DNA of 64,000 nt, taken from assembly GCF_017302985.1 (NCBI RefSeq), contig NZ_JAFIMU010000007.1:310001-374000 (forward strand), written 5' to 3'. Under the pieces are notes generated by a model that saw only the letters and a program-made list of their open reading frames with translations, ran no database searches and was not told the origin of the DNA. The DNA is from Corallococcus macrosporus (lineage in GTDB: Bacteria > Myxococcota > Myxococcia > Myxococcales > Myxococcaceae). This document shows positions 63,001 to 64,000 of this stretch, in pieces. The position numbers and the translations under genes were made by a program. Every line of letters begins with the position of its first letter. Positions within the stretch are counted from its first letter, which is position 1.

Positions 63001-64000
63001 CCGTGACGCTCACGGAGAAGCCGGACGCGCTGGAGGGTTCGGTGGAGTACCGCACCGACCTCTACGACCGGAGCACGGTCGAGCGCCTCATCGGGAACCT
63101 GCGGGTCCTGCTGGAGGAAGCCTGCCGCCATCCGGAGCGGCGCCTGTCGGACCTGCCCCTGCTCACGGAGGAGGAGCGTCGCCAGGTCCTGGTTGAGTGG
63201 TCCCGGTCGCAAGCCGCTGCCCCGCGAGACACGTCCGTGCACGCGCTGTTCGAGGCCCAGGCGAAGGCCACGCCGGACGCGGTGGCCGTGGAGCACGAAG
63301 GCCAGACCGTCACGTACGGGGAACTGGATGCCCGCGCGGATGCGCTCGCCCGAAGCCTGAGGGCCCAGGGAGTGCGCACCGGAGCCAGGGTGGCCCTGTT
63401 CCTGGAGCGCACACACGCGCTGCCCGTCGCGGTGCTGGGCGCGTTGAAGGCAGGCACGACCTACGTGCCGCTGGATCCGTCCGCTCCGCGGGAACGGCTC
63501 ACGTTCCAGTTGGAGGACGCAGGCGCCACGGTGCTCCTCACCGAAGCCCGGCTGCGCAACAAGCTCCCGCCGTTCCAGGGCCGCATTGTTGAAGTCGAGT
63601 CCACGCTGAAGGCTTCGGTCGCGAGCCCGGCGGTCACGGGATTCAATGCCGCGTCCGCGCTGAAGCCGTTCTCGTCAGAAGCGCCGCATCCGGCTTCGGG
63701 CGTAAGCCCGGCGGTCACGAGACTCGATGCCGGATCCACGCCGACGTCCTCGTCGAAGGGAGCACCGAGCCCGGCGAGCGTCATGAGGCTTGAGGCCGCG
63801 TCGACAGTGAAGCCGTCCTCGACGGAAGCGGCGCTTTCTGCCTCGGCCTCGAGCCTTGCTGCTGCGGTCCAGGCACTGGCCGAAACCACCGAGCAGCCCT
63901 CGGTGAACGCCGTGCTCCCGGACGTGCCCGCGGACCTGCCCGCTTACGTCCTCTACACGTCGGGCAGTACGGGCCAGCCCAAGGGTGTGCTGGTGTCCCA
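40053..64000 (+). CDS. Giant FAAL-NRPS-PKS hybrid synthetase (partial, open at window end)
   Basis: One frame runs from ATG 40053 to the last base without a stop, at least 7,982 residues. Domain order: FAAL-ACP, C-A-PCP, KS-AT-ACP, C-A*(monooxygenase), three C-A-PCP modules and a cut C-A. Carrier serines: 614, 1663, 2674, and at nt 55296, 58491 and 61677. The FAAL loads a fatty acid, so the product should be an N-acylated lipopeptide with one malonyl-derived unit. No epimerase, reductase or thioesterase domain is seen in the window. The upstream barrel gene ends 104 bases before it. The gene is uninterrupted by introns or frameshifts, and its high GC matches the surrounding genome, so it looks long resident. 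Hand-read pocket codes are given in the module entries. Confidence 0.97.
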   Translation, partial: MTVTLIDLLDERSSRHPDPRLYTFLEDDAEVTLTRAELASRAHRIAAALQSLAAQGERAVLLYPPGVDYLSGFFGCVCSGLVAVPAYPPDPSRLERTLPRLRALIADSGATVVLTTSVILSMAEFLFTDAPELRALKWVATDALDASDAAAWKRPDVTADTLAFLQYTSGSTGTPRGVMLSHGNLLHNLTAIRRAFQTRDDSVGVIWLPPYHDMGLIGGVLVPLAQGFHTALMSPLSFLKRPRAWLEALARFGGTISGGPNFAFDLCVRRIPPAERVGLDLSRWEVAFCGAEPIRPDTLARFTEAFGPYGFRREAFYPCYGLAEGTLIVSGGAKEAAPVLRDVDAPSLEAGRARAPEGTARTLVGCGATLPDQSLCIVQPDTGRVLAPGEVGEVWVKGPSVARGYWRREEESARVFQARTEQGDGPYLRTGDLGFLDAGELYVTGRAKDLIILRGRNLYPQDLEAVVEESHPALRPGCGVAFGVEVDGEEHLVVVQEVDSRKWDGDAAPVLGAIRGALASRHEVRPHAVVLIEPGSLPKTSSGKVQRRTTREAFLAGALRELHAWRAADLAESDAHGAPSELEARVLARVAARLGARVEELDVRTPLTHYGLDSLAAVELAHALEQALGMPVPMESLLRGASVAELVRDATAVRAVPRPEVVRVPRAEAMPLSFAQERLWFLDRLEPGSAFYNIPVVSRLDGTLDVSALERSLQFLVRRHESLRTVFVETRGEPGQRILADLTLPLSVVDLTSTPGDTREASARELAREEARRPFDLAQGPLLRVTLLKLEPARHWLLLTVHHLVADGWSMRVLVRELSEAYAAFSSGRAPALPELTLQYADHAAWQRDWLRGERHEDLLGWWRQRMAGAPPVLDVPGDRRRPRVQSYRGAQCVHRLTPAAWERVKALASREGTTPFVALLAGFQVLLHRYTGQEDLVVGVDTAHRSRPETAGIVGLFVNQLPLRGDLSGEPSFRELLRRDHRAALDAWAHQDLPFDAMVRGLNPERSLAHAPLFQVKLVLQDAASGPVRLPGLTLNSTLGDTGATKLDLTLSVTDSGEGLELLCEYATDLFDADTVARMLGHLEALLDGAAAHPERSISALPLWTQEARGQVLEAWRPTGPAVAPDLAHRLFEAQARATPDAVAVALGSTTLTYARLEARANQLARHLVASGVRPEAVVGVHLERTLDFVVALLGVLKAGGAFLPLDPAQPPARLEAMLREARASVLLSDESLADRLASQGELLVLLDADRAALEARPELPLSPAPAVTPANLAYVIFTSGSTGTPKGALLAHHGLCNTALATRDALGLRPGSRLLQLASIGFDASVSEVFSTLLSGATLVLAPAESLLPGPPLQSVLASERITALTATPTSLAPLDPSALPLLEAVASVGEACTPELASRWKPGRRFLNAYGPTEATVCATIDLDVMPARPSIGRAIPGARVAVLDARGEPVPVGVPGELYVGGPGVARGYLERPALTAERFVPDPFSSEPGARLYRTGDRVRTLSDGRMEYLGRRDAQVKVNGIRIELGEVEATLAQVPGVRQAVVLPREHAGETRLAAWLVADESLDVTAVRRFLKERLPDAFVPSTYVRLDALPLTPGGKLDRNALPAPSAPKPAPDAPFAAPVSELEQRIAEVWARVLDVPRVGLHAHFFEDLGGGSLLVVKASTQLREALGRDVPVTHLFEHPTVAKLAARLERDVPPPPGPTSPPRAPREGSGGSSGDIAIIGMAGRFPGAPDVHAFWRNLRDGVESITRFSHEELEPSPLFPDALRSHPDFVPAGGVLEDADTFDAAFFGLSPREAQWMDPQQRLFLQCAWNALEDAGYDAERIAAPVSLYAGAGSSSVHLLSLLGQTRKDPASLFEALGTTSGENVATKTAYKLKLGGESLNVYTACSTGLVTVHLACQSLRTGQSDLALAGAVKVSLPQRTGYLFQEGMILSPDGHCRAFDAKARGTVLGSGLGVVVLKRLSDAVRDGDRVYAVIKGSALNNDAASKVSYTAPSIQGQSEVIARALAAAGVDADSVEYVEAHGTGTALGDPIEVAALTRAYRAHTQRTGYCALGSVKTNIGHLDTAAGIAGLIKAVLALHHGELPPSLHFQQPNPEIDFARSPFFVNTALRPWESNGQPRRAAVSSFGIGGTNAHVVLEEAPSRQPEPGTRRSRQLVTLSARTPTALEAVARELADHLEVRADVDLADVAFTRNAGRKGFEVRRTVVAEDVTGLVEAVRKPGTTSTVRDVDAPPAHRVALLFPGQGAQAVGMARELYDAEPRFREVLESCLALLPAAGLTQDLRPVLFPAAGEESRAEAALSEPRYALPALLSVEVALARWWMALGFKPGALLGHSFGEYAAAHLAGVMSLEDALRLAVVRGELMTRLPPGGMLAVGLSPEDVTPLLPSTLEVAAHNGVDRCTVSGPLEPLAALERTLAGRKVGVVRLGASHAFHSRAVEPLMPELERAVSAIALKAPALPYVSSLSGTWIRPEEATSPRYWARQMREPVRFSAGLDTLLQSGHGLLIEAGPDQGLTALAKLRLRAVQDTVAVPSLRRSGTSTSDLQTLLESVGTLWRMGAKVDWEVLHAHGPRRRVSLPAYPFEAERVHLDVRAALPLPEVPAVEAVPVVAPAPVAPPVPVAVSAPSNLSDIELKLTELWRERLGLTDIGLDDNFLDLGGNSLMAAQLLTRLRETFRTQVPLSDLFEAPTIAGLAERIEARLLAEGRSLTQEEEARGPATAIQPWPRTGELPLSYVQERVWEMEAREPGSSLFNEPLAVRISGALRPELLERGVNEVIRRHESLRTVFVQEGGRGVPRLLPEVRISLPVVDLRGFAGDRDAEALRLARIEPAAPFALDRGPLVRVRLLRLADTEHVLLVTIHHIVADTLSLVNLIRESVALYTGFVHGVSVPLPELSIQYLDFALWQRQALADGTLADQQAYWRMKLAGRPGPLSLPLDRPRIPGAKRRGARHSFAFPPELGVALNAFSQREGLTAYMTLLAGFTALLARCSGQEDIVVGTSIGNRTRPELEPQIGYVAHALALRTNVDGDPDFRTLALRVRDTTLAAFANPDVPYEQLLEELEPGDEASLGRLFDAIFLLHAQEVSAPIEEFPGLRLGYFDVTGLPAQYGTSLADLTLLMREDAQGFSGTLEYAVDLFDADTIVRLLSQLEALLSDAVASPQKPLSRLSLDVMPARARAPEPRAADATSVPAMLEVRARQTPDAVAVRQDGTVLTWRALREKALSLAARLKAHGVGPGVPVAVCVDASPERAVALWGVLAAGGAYALVSRDGLGEVASLGNDGAPPVLVTSDALPSGVTGPVVRLDGTDAVRTPASGGPTRVEVEGLACLAREGTEGSRPRVMLSHRNLVHRLAALDARVDARPGESWLSTSDGIGDPADLGLLWALSRGLPVVLPPRSMPRPSVRREGAAAKRSLDFSLFYFANDAEASGRKKYQLLIDGAKFADTHGFSAIWTPERHFHDFGGPYPSPTATSAALAMVTDRVSLRAGSVVLPLHDPLRVAEEWSVIDNLSNGRAGVSFATGWNANDFVFAPHNFHQRPEAVRRGVEEVRTLWKGGTVRRTNGAGVEVDIAIRPRPVQAELPLWITAAFNPETFRMAGELGAGLLTNVLGLGQDFVELERKVAIYREARRKAGHPGRGHVVLMLHTFVSSSHEDVKHQAREPLTRYFRSSVELINGLVASQGPGFDVRSLTPQDMEALLQQGVSRYLDAGGLFGTPDSLRARIDQLRQADVDEVACLIDFGIAPDITLEGLRHLDVLRQQSQEHTAPRPSSTTVEVDSAGMLANLLRTSPPPHLRASVAVARTLAELPDAAAVLGPVRTLVLDDSEGLPADLARTLQRATSARIVSPAPLLPEPQEAAAPGTRFVLDASGRRAPVGVVGELFLGGDAVPLGFWKAPELTQSRLRVAPEGIGAHVYGTGARARYRADGEVELITPPRRAPAQPSGPSTRTVPHPDTTASNLTVRPDALARPGAVLQPGTSASNLSEQQNAAARAGAVLQSGTATSDLAARPNAAARASVVPPHGSATAAPPTGAPTRTPPRAAPPAMPDVQVIQRVPRTGNLPLSFAQQRLWFLDQYEPGSALYNIPSAMRLVGTLDVSALGRAFAEVMQRHEALHTVFRIQDGDAVQVIAPSANATLEVEDLRDWPAAEREAEALLRAREEARTAFDLSRGPLLRTRLLRLADTEHLLLVTMHHIVSDGWSIGVLIREVVTLYEAFTAGRSATLPELPIQYADYAVWQRDWLQGAVLDKQLEYWRKQLEGAPPALELLTDHPRTADTSNPGATHRVVFPHALMQGLRALCRREKGTLFMGLLAGLQALLSRYTGQDDLSVGAPIAGRNQPQTEGLIGFFVNTLVLRTQLDGDPTFVELLRRVKAVTLGAYAHQDVPFEKLVEVLQPSRQGGQTPFFQVTLVLLNTPMPELTGPGLTFRPVDVDSGTSKFDFTLVFTETPRGLQTAFEYRSDLFEPATAQRMMEHLQVLLEDAVANPERRLSQLELLPAAERKQILVDWSTTPFDGPPEPLVHDSFEAQARRTPDAVAALFEGEALTYAELDRRSNQLAWHLRERGVRPGDRLALCLERSLEMVVSVLAVLKTGAAFVPMDPAYPAERLAFMLEDAGANLVVTQGRLVSLLPATGAQVVCVDTEQATFDRLPPHAPPRSVWPDSLAYIIYTSGSTGRPKGIAVAHRTLSWVVAWTRQRSPKVDAITLQFASLNFDISYQEMFTSWSVGSSVVIPTSETRQDMPALLAFMARHGVERLFLPFIALQSMADAVAHGAPVPERLVEVVTAGEQLQVTPALVALFERLPQSILENQYGPSEAHVVSAYRLRGPPRAWERLPPVGMPVPATRLYIVDPTGRPCPIGVPGEVMVGGGQVALGYHARPELTAEKFVPDHLSGEAGTRLYRTGDRARWRADGAIEFFGRLDGQVKVRGFRIELGEVEAALRDAPGVRAAAAMVREDVPGDKRLVGYVVLQPDTAWEPEALRRNLASRLPEYMLPTALMRLDALPVMPTGKLVRRLLPAPDVDSLRGVAPLVTPRNALEELLADIFAQVLGLAHVGITDSFFDLGGHSLLATQVTSRLRTQLGVEVRLREVFDAPTVESLARRIEGRVPEAERRPRPPAITARPGVTSAELSFAQQRLWFLDQYQPGSALYNMPAALSLEGTLDVAALTDAFTELVRRHQVLRTTFQVIDGTAAQVFAPPAPWTLPVESLEHLPAEERDEAAGELAKDEAREPFDLSRGPLLRTRLLRLAEQEHLLLVTMHHIISDGWSIAVLIHEMVALYEARLAGRASPLPELPIQYADYSAWQREWLRGEVLDAQVDYWRKQLEDAPPALELPTDHPRTADSHNPGTWLEVELSSERVQALKTLCQKEGATLFMGLLAGLQALLSRYSGQDDICVGAPVAGRTQAETEGLVGFFVNTLVMRTRLDGDPSFRELLGRVKDVTLGAFAHQDVPFEKLVEVLQPPRMPERTPFFQVALVMLNTPSAELTVPGIQMKLLELDSGTAKFDFTFTLSESPQGIRGALEYRTDLYEAATAERLVGHLQALLDGAVARPDARLSTLSLLSQAERRQVLVDWNTRPGISVDATVHGRVEAQAARTPDAVAVVFEGQRLTYAQLERRANQVAHRLLALGVRTGDHVGLCVERSLEMAVGVLAILKTGAAYVPLDPTYPAERLALMREDAGIRAVLTQAHLDTQAPGVAAVRLDTESSLLASLPESSPAVAVPMESPCYLIYTSGSTGKPKGVAMSHGALAHLLEWQCQRAVKPDATTLQFAALSFDVSFQEMLSTWSAGGTLVVPTAAVRRDMPALLRLMADAGVERLFLPFVALQSLADAVEHGAPLPERLREVITAGEQLQVTPTLVSFFERLPGCVLENQYGPTESHAVSALRLQGAPSSWERLPSIGAPLPDTQLYVVDASGQPCPVGVQGELLIGGLQVTPGYHGRPELTAEKLVPDAFSSVPGARLYRTGDRARWRADGTLDFLGRVDHQAKVRGFRVEPGEVEAVLRSLPGVRDAAAVVREDVAGDKRLVGYVVLPPDATWEPDALRRQLASRLPEYLVPSALLRLEALPLTPSGKLARRMLPAPDADSLRGEAPFIAPRTPLEQTLADVFAQVLGVPRLSVTDHFFSLGGHSLLATQVTSRLRTALRLEVPLRELFEFPTVEGLAQRLQGRLSAGTRKGPASTIAPRAIEAPVSFAQQRLWFLDQLQPGLPVYNMPAALRVEGALNAEALQRAFTELVRRHQSLRTTFRARDGRPVQIIGPAAVFPLTVDDLRGLSPEAREEEARKRARDEARTPFDLSRGPLLRAGLLRLAEKEHLLLVTMHHIVSDGWSMAVLIRELGALYEAFSAGRPSPLPDLPLQYADFATWQRDGLQGEPLEELLTYWRKQLEDAPPTSELPTDRPRTADAGQPGALRRVSLPLKLTKDLAALCQREGATLFMGLLAGLQAVLARHTGQDDVSVGAPIAGRTQAETEGIIGFFINTLVMRTRMDGDPTFRELLGRVKDVTLGAYAHQELPFEKLVEALQPPRRPGLAPFFQVALTLQNTPAVALELPGVTFKPLDTVLGTSRFDVSLTFSEGPAGLTGLLEYRTDLYDEATVTRMMEHLRLLLEAAVAQPARRLSTLSLLSDTERHRVLVEWNATGVPYPRDTAVHALFEAQAARTPDAVAVEFQGRTLTYAQLDRRTNQLARHLRGSGVKPGARVALFLERSVEQVVAVLGILKAGAAYVPLDTEWPLERLSFLLEDTGAARVLTTEALAEQLPATAPAMSWMDAQSGLLDAEAGTALPPSLGGDSLAYVLYTSGTTGRPKGVCVPHRAIVRLVMGTTFVRFGPDEVFLQLAPLAFDASTFELWGCLLHGGRLVLADPKAASMEELGRTLDAHHVTTLWLTSALFEQLAAAQPEALARVRQVLAGGDVLNPERVREHVARAGLLVNGYGPTEGTTFTTCHVMTDVNQVEAPVSIGRPIANTRVYVLDALLRPVPVGVPGELYLSGDGVAWGYLQQPALTAERFLPDPFGEVPGARMYRSGDRVRWKADGTLHFLGRRDAQVKVRGFRVEPGEIEAVLLSHALVREAVVQARDDMPGGRALVAYIVPRAMPAGGGAQLDVAGLKTWLRERLPAYLMPSALVVMAALPLTRNGKVDRRALPAPATSGAQEGVVQPRTDTEVRLAALWNELLGTQGTGAHDDFFERGGHSLLATQLLSRIRATFGVELRLQDLFEARTLEAQAARVDGTLARSVRLQAPPLRPVPREGNLPLSFAQQRLWFLDQLQPGLPVYNMPVALRLHGVLDMAALERAFTELVHRHESLRTTFASHGGTPVQVISPRAAFPLPVEDLRGYSGPEQEALARRLAEEEARQPFDLAKGPLLRARVLRLSERENVLLVTMHHIVSDGWSIAVLIRESVARYAATVAGQPLTLPPLPVQYADYAVWQREWLQGDVLQAQLDYWRNQLAGAPDALELPTDRPRAPGSRQPGASFHLSLPRKLAQDVTALCQKEGATLFMGLLAGFQAVLSRWASQDDVSVGAPIAGRTREETEGLIGFFVNTLVLRTRLDGNPTFRELLGRVKRVTLDAYDHQDVPFEKLVEVLQPKRQSEHTPFFQVALVMLNTPTAELSLPGLRIEPHAVDAGTAMFDLSVTLTEKPDALEGSVEYRTDLYDRSTVERLIGNLRVLLEEACRHPERRLSDLPLLTEEERRQVLVEWSRSQAAAPRDTSVHALFEAQAKATPDAVAVEHEGQTVTYGELDARADALARSLRAQGVRTGARVALFLERTHALPVAVLGALKAGTTYVPLDPSAPRERLTFQLEDAGATVLLTEARLRNKLPPFQGRIVEVESTLKASVASPAVTGFNAASALKPFSSEAPHPASGVSPAVTRLDAGSTPTSSSKGAPSPASVMRLEAASTVKPSSTEAALSASASSLAAAVQALAETTEQPSVNAVLPDVPADLPAYVLYTSGSTGQPKGVLVS
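42057..45160 (+). other. NRPS module 1: C-A-PCP, aromatic-like pocket
   Basis: The condensation domain (SFAQERLWFLDRLEP..., HHLVADG with His802-803) joins the fatty acyl to the first amino acid. The A domain has FTSGSTGTPKG, FDASVSEVF and NAYGPTEATVCAT, with Lys in TPGGKLDR. The hand-read ten-residue pocket is D-A-S-T-A-V-A-V-C-K, closest to Phe/Tyr-type pockets. PCP Ser1663 (EDLGGGSLLV). The specificity call is tentative because the pocket alignment was made by eye. Confidence 0.85.
45228..48190 (+). other. PKS module: KS-AT-ACP, malonyl-type
   Basis: The KS has catalytic Cys1897 (TACSTGL), His2033 (EAHGTGT) and His2073 (NIGHLD). The AT shows GHSFGEY with Ser2347 and HAFH at 2443-2446, the malonyl-CoA-type signature. 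The ACP has Ser2674 (DLGGNSLMA). No ketoreductase, dehydratase or methyltransferase lies between AT and ACP, so this module should leave a beta-ketone on the chain unless a later domain changes it. Confidence 0.93.
50328..51392 (+). other. Luciferase-like FMN monooxygenase domain inserted in A domain
   Basis: This stretch of about 355 residues is of the bacterial luciferase/LLM fold found inside natural-product synthetases. It begins LDFSLFYFANDAEASGRKKYQLLIDGAKFADTHGFSAIWTPERHFHDFGG and continues with SVVLPLHDPLRVAEEWSVIDNLSNGRAGVSFATGW. The TPERHFH and NGRAG segments are typical cofactor-site regions. Such domains oxidise carrier-bound chains. Directly after a ketide module it could hydroxylate or cleave next to the keto group. 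Confidence 0.9.
51957..52163 (+). repeat. Tandem repeat, 3 x 69 bp, in linker after monooxygenase
   Basis: Three consecutive in-frame 23-residue units start at 51957, 52026 and 52095: TTASNLTVRPDALARPGAVL.., TSASNLSEQQNAAARAGAVL.., TATSDLAARPNAAARASVVP... The units share T-x-S-N/D-L near the start and A-R-x-x-V-V/L later. They form an Ala/Pro-rich disordered linker between the decayed A domain and the next C domain. Confidence 0.85.
52269..55440 (+). other. NRPS module 4: C-A-PCP, proline-like pocket
   Basis: The C domain (SFAQQRLWFLDQYEP, HHIVSDG with the first His codon at 52671) is LCL-like. The A domain has YTSGSTGRPKG, FDISYQEMF, LFLPFIAL, and LENQYGPSEAHVVS. The hand-read pocket is D-I-Q-F-V-A-Q-V-V-K, near the D-V-Q-[LF]-I-A-H-V-V pocket of proline domains. 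PCP Ser codon at 55296 (DLGGHSLLA). There is no epimerase domain. The specificity call is tentative. Confidence 0.85.
55470..58640 (+). other. NRPS module 5: C-A-PCP, proline-like pocket
   Basis: The C domain has HHIISDG (His codon 55875). The A domain has YTSGSTGKPKG, FDVSFQEML, FLPFVAL and LENQYGPTESHAVS. The hand-read pocket is D-V-Q-F-I-A-Q-A-V-K, eight of ten matching D-V-Q-F-I-A-H-V-V-K of proline domains. PCP Ser codon at 58491 (SLGGHSLLA). The A domain is strikingly like that of module 4, suggesting duplication. Confidence 0.85.
58668..61810 (+). other. NRPS module 6: C-A-PCP, valine-type pocket
   Basis: The C domain has HHIVSDG (His codon 59064). The A domain has YTSGTTGRPKG, FDASTFELW, WLTSALF, LAGGDVLN and NGYGPTEGTTFTT. 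The hand-read pocket is D-A-F-W-L-G-G-T-F-K, one residue from the well-known valine pocket D-A-F-W-I-G-G-T-F-K. PCP Ser codon at 61677 (ERGGHSLLA, with Arg in place of the usual Leu). Confidence 0.87.
61845..64000 (+). other. NRPS module 7: C domain and start of A domain (cut by window end)
   Basis: The C domain has SFAQQRLWFLDQLQPGLPVYNMP, nearly identical to the same part of module 6, and HHIVSDG (His codon 62253). The A domain starts about 63210 and reaches YTSGSTGQPKG at the very end. A large repeat-containing insertion sits between its core motifs A2 and A3, so no pocket code is available. Confidence 0.9.
63612..63842 (+). repeat. Tandem repeat, two 81-bp units and one 69-bp unit, inside A domain of module 7
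   Basis: In-frame units start at 63612 (ASVASPAVTGFNAASALKPF..), 63693 (ASGVSPAVTRLDAGSTPTSS..) and 63774 (ASVMRLEAASTVKPSSTEAA..; lacks the SPAV segment). They insert an Ala/Ser/Pro-rich loop between A2 and A3 of the adenylation domain, where ordinary A domains have only a short connection. Confidence 0.85.

Noticed and set aside
54366-63416. Minus-strand open frame of 3,016 codons inside the synthetase
   Set aside because: It is exactly antisense to clear NRPS domains; GC-rich third positions suppress stops on the opposite strand. Its sequence is His/Arg/Gln/Ala-rich with no domain.

Overview
The window is high-GC DNA (about 70% by eye) with tightly packed genes and strong GC bias at third codon positions. 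Its content points to a myxobacterium of the Myxococcaceae/Cystobacterineae type (Corallococcus, Myxococcus or a relative). The pointers are a giant single-polypeptide FAAL-NRPS-PKS synthetase, a PAS-rich hybrid-free sensor kinase, a lipoprotein polymorphic toxin with its probable immunity partner, and many small lipoproteins. No rRNA, tRNA, CRISPR array or insertion sequence was seen.

Layout. 1-4.3 kb: a glyoxalase-fold protein, an unknown protein, and a coupled acyltransferase / epimerase / MFS operon. 4.4-10.0 kb: a compact three-gene cassette (DUF559-type nuclease, winged-helix-like protein, 1,115-residue double P-loop ATPase with a HerA/FtsK-like second half). It looks like an undescribed nuclease-ATPase defence or DNA-processing system and is the strongest novelty candidate outside the synthetase. 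10.2-20.0 kb: mostly housekeeping or solitary genes (PAS-PAS-PAS-GAF histidine kinase, class IV aminotransferase, small hydrolase, carbonic-anhydrase-like protein, MFS exporter, TPR protein, spermidine-synthase-like protein, esterase), ending with a GntR regulator that carries a long tail. 20.5-22.2 kb: a divergent SDR / TetR pair with an operator between them.

22.3-29.1 kb: a complete heme-uptake operon on the minus strand. It starts at a promoter whose 17-bp -35/-10 spacer is a perfect Fur-like palindrome. It then reads a Com-like zinc ribbon, TonB-dependent receptor, HmuY lipoprotein, HmuS, and the HmuT/U/V ABC importer. Heme would be captured at the surface, brought through the outer membrane, bound in the periplasm, pumped inward and handed to HmuS. 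29.1-33.2 kb: phosphatase, small membrane protein, GT-C-like membrane protein and UDP-sugar pyrophosphorylase. 33.4-35.1 kb: a lipoprotein toxin with a PD-(D/E)XK nuclease end and its overlapping partner gene, resembling the SitA/SitI arrangement of myxobacteria. 35.0-36.6 kb: a LodB/QhpG-like flavoprotein sandwiched between two very small genes. 36.7-39.9 kb: YaiI family protein, lipoprotein, M20 amidohydrolase and outer-membrane barrel.

40.05 kb to the end: one uninterrupted reading frame of at least 7,982 codons, still open at the window edge. Its domain order is FAAL-ACP | C-A-PCP | KS-AT-ACP | C-A*(luciferase-like monooxygenase inserted, A domain decayed, no PCP) | C-A-PCP | C-A-PCP | C-A-PCP | C-A... 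The predicted product is an N-acylated lipopeptide with one malonyl-derived extension after the first residue. Hand-read pocket codes suggest an aromatic residue, then (after the ketide) two proline-like residues and valine. Two stretches of in-frame tandem repeats (3 x 69 bp and about 3 x 81 bp) sit in a linker and inside an A domain. The 3' end of this gene, any thioesterase and the rest of the cluster lie outside the window.
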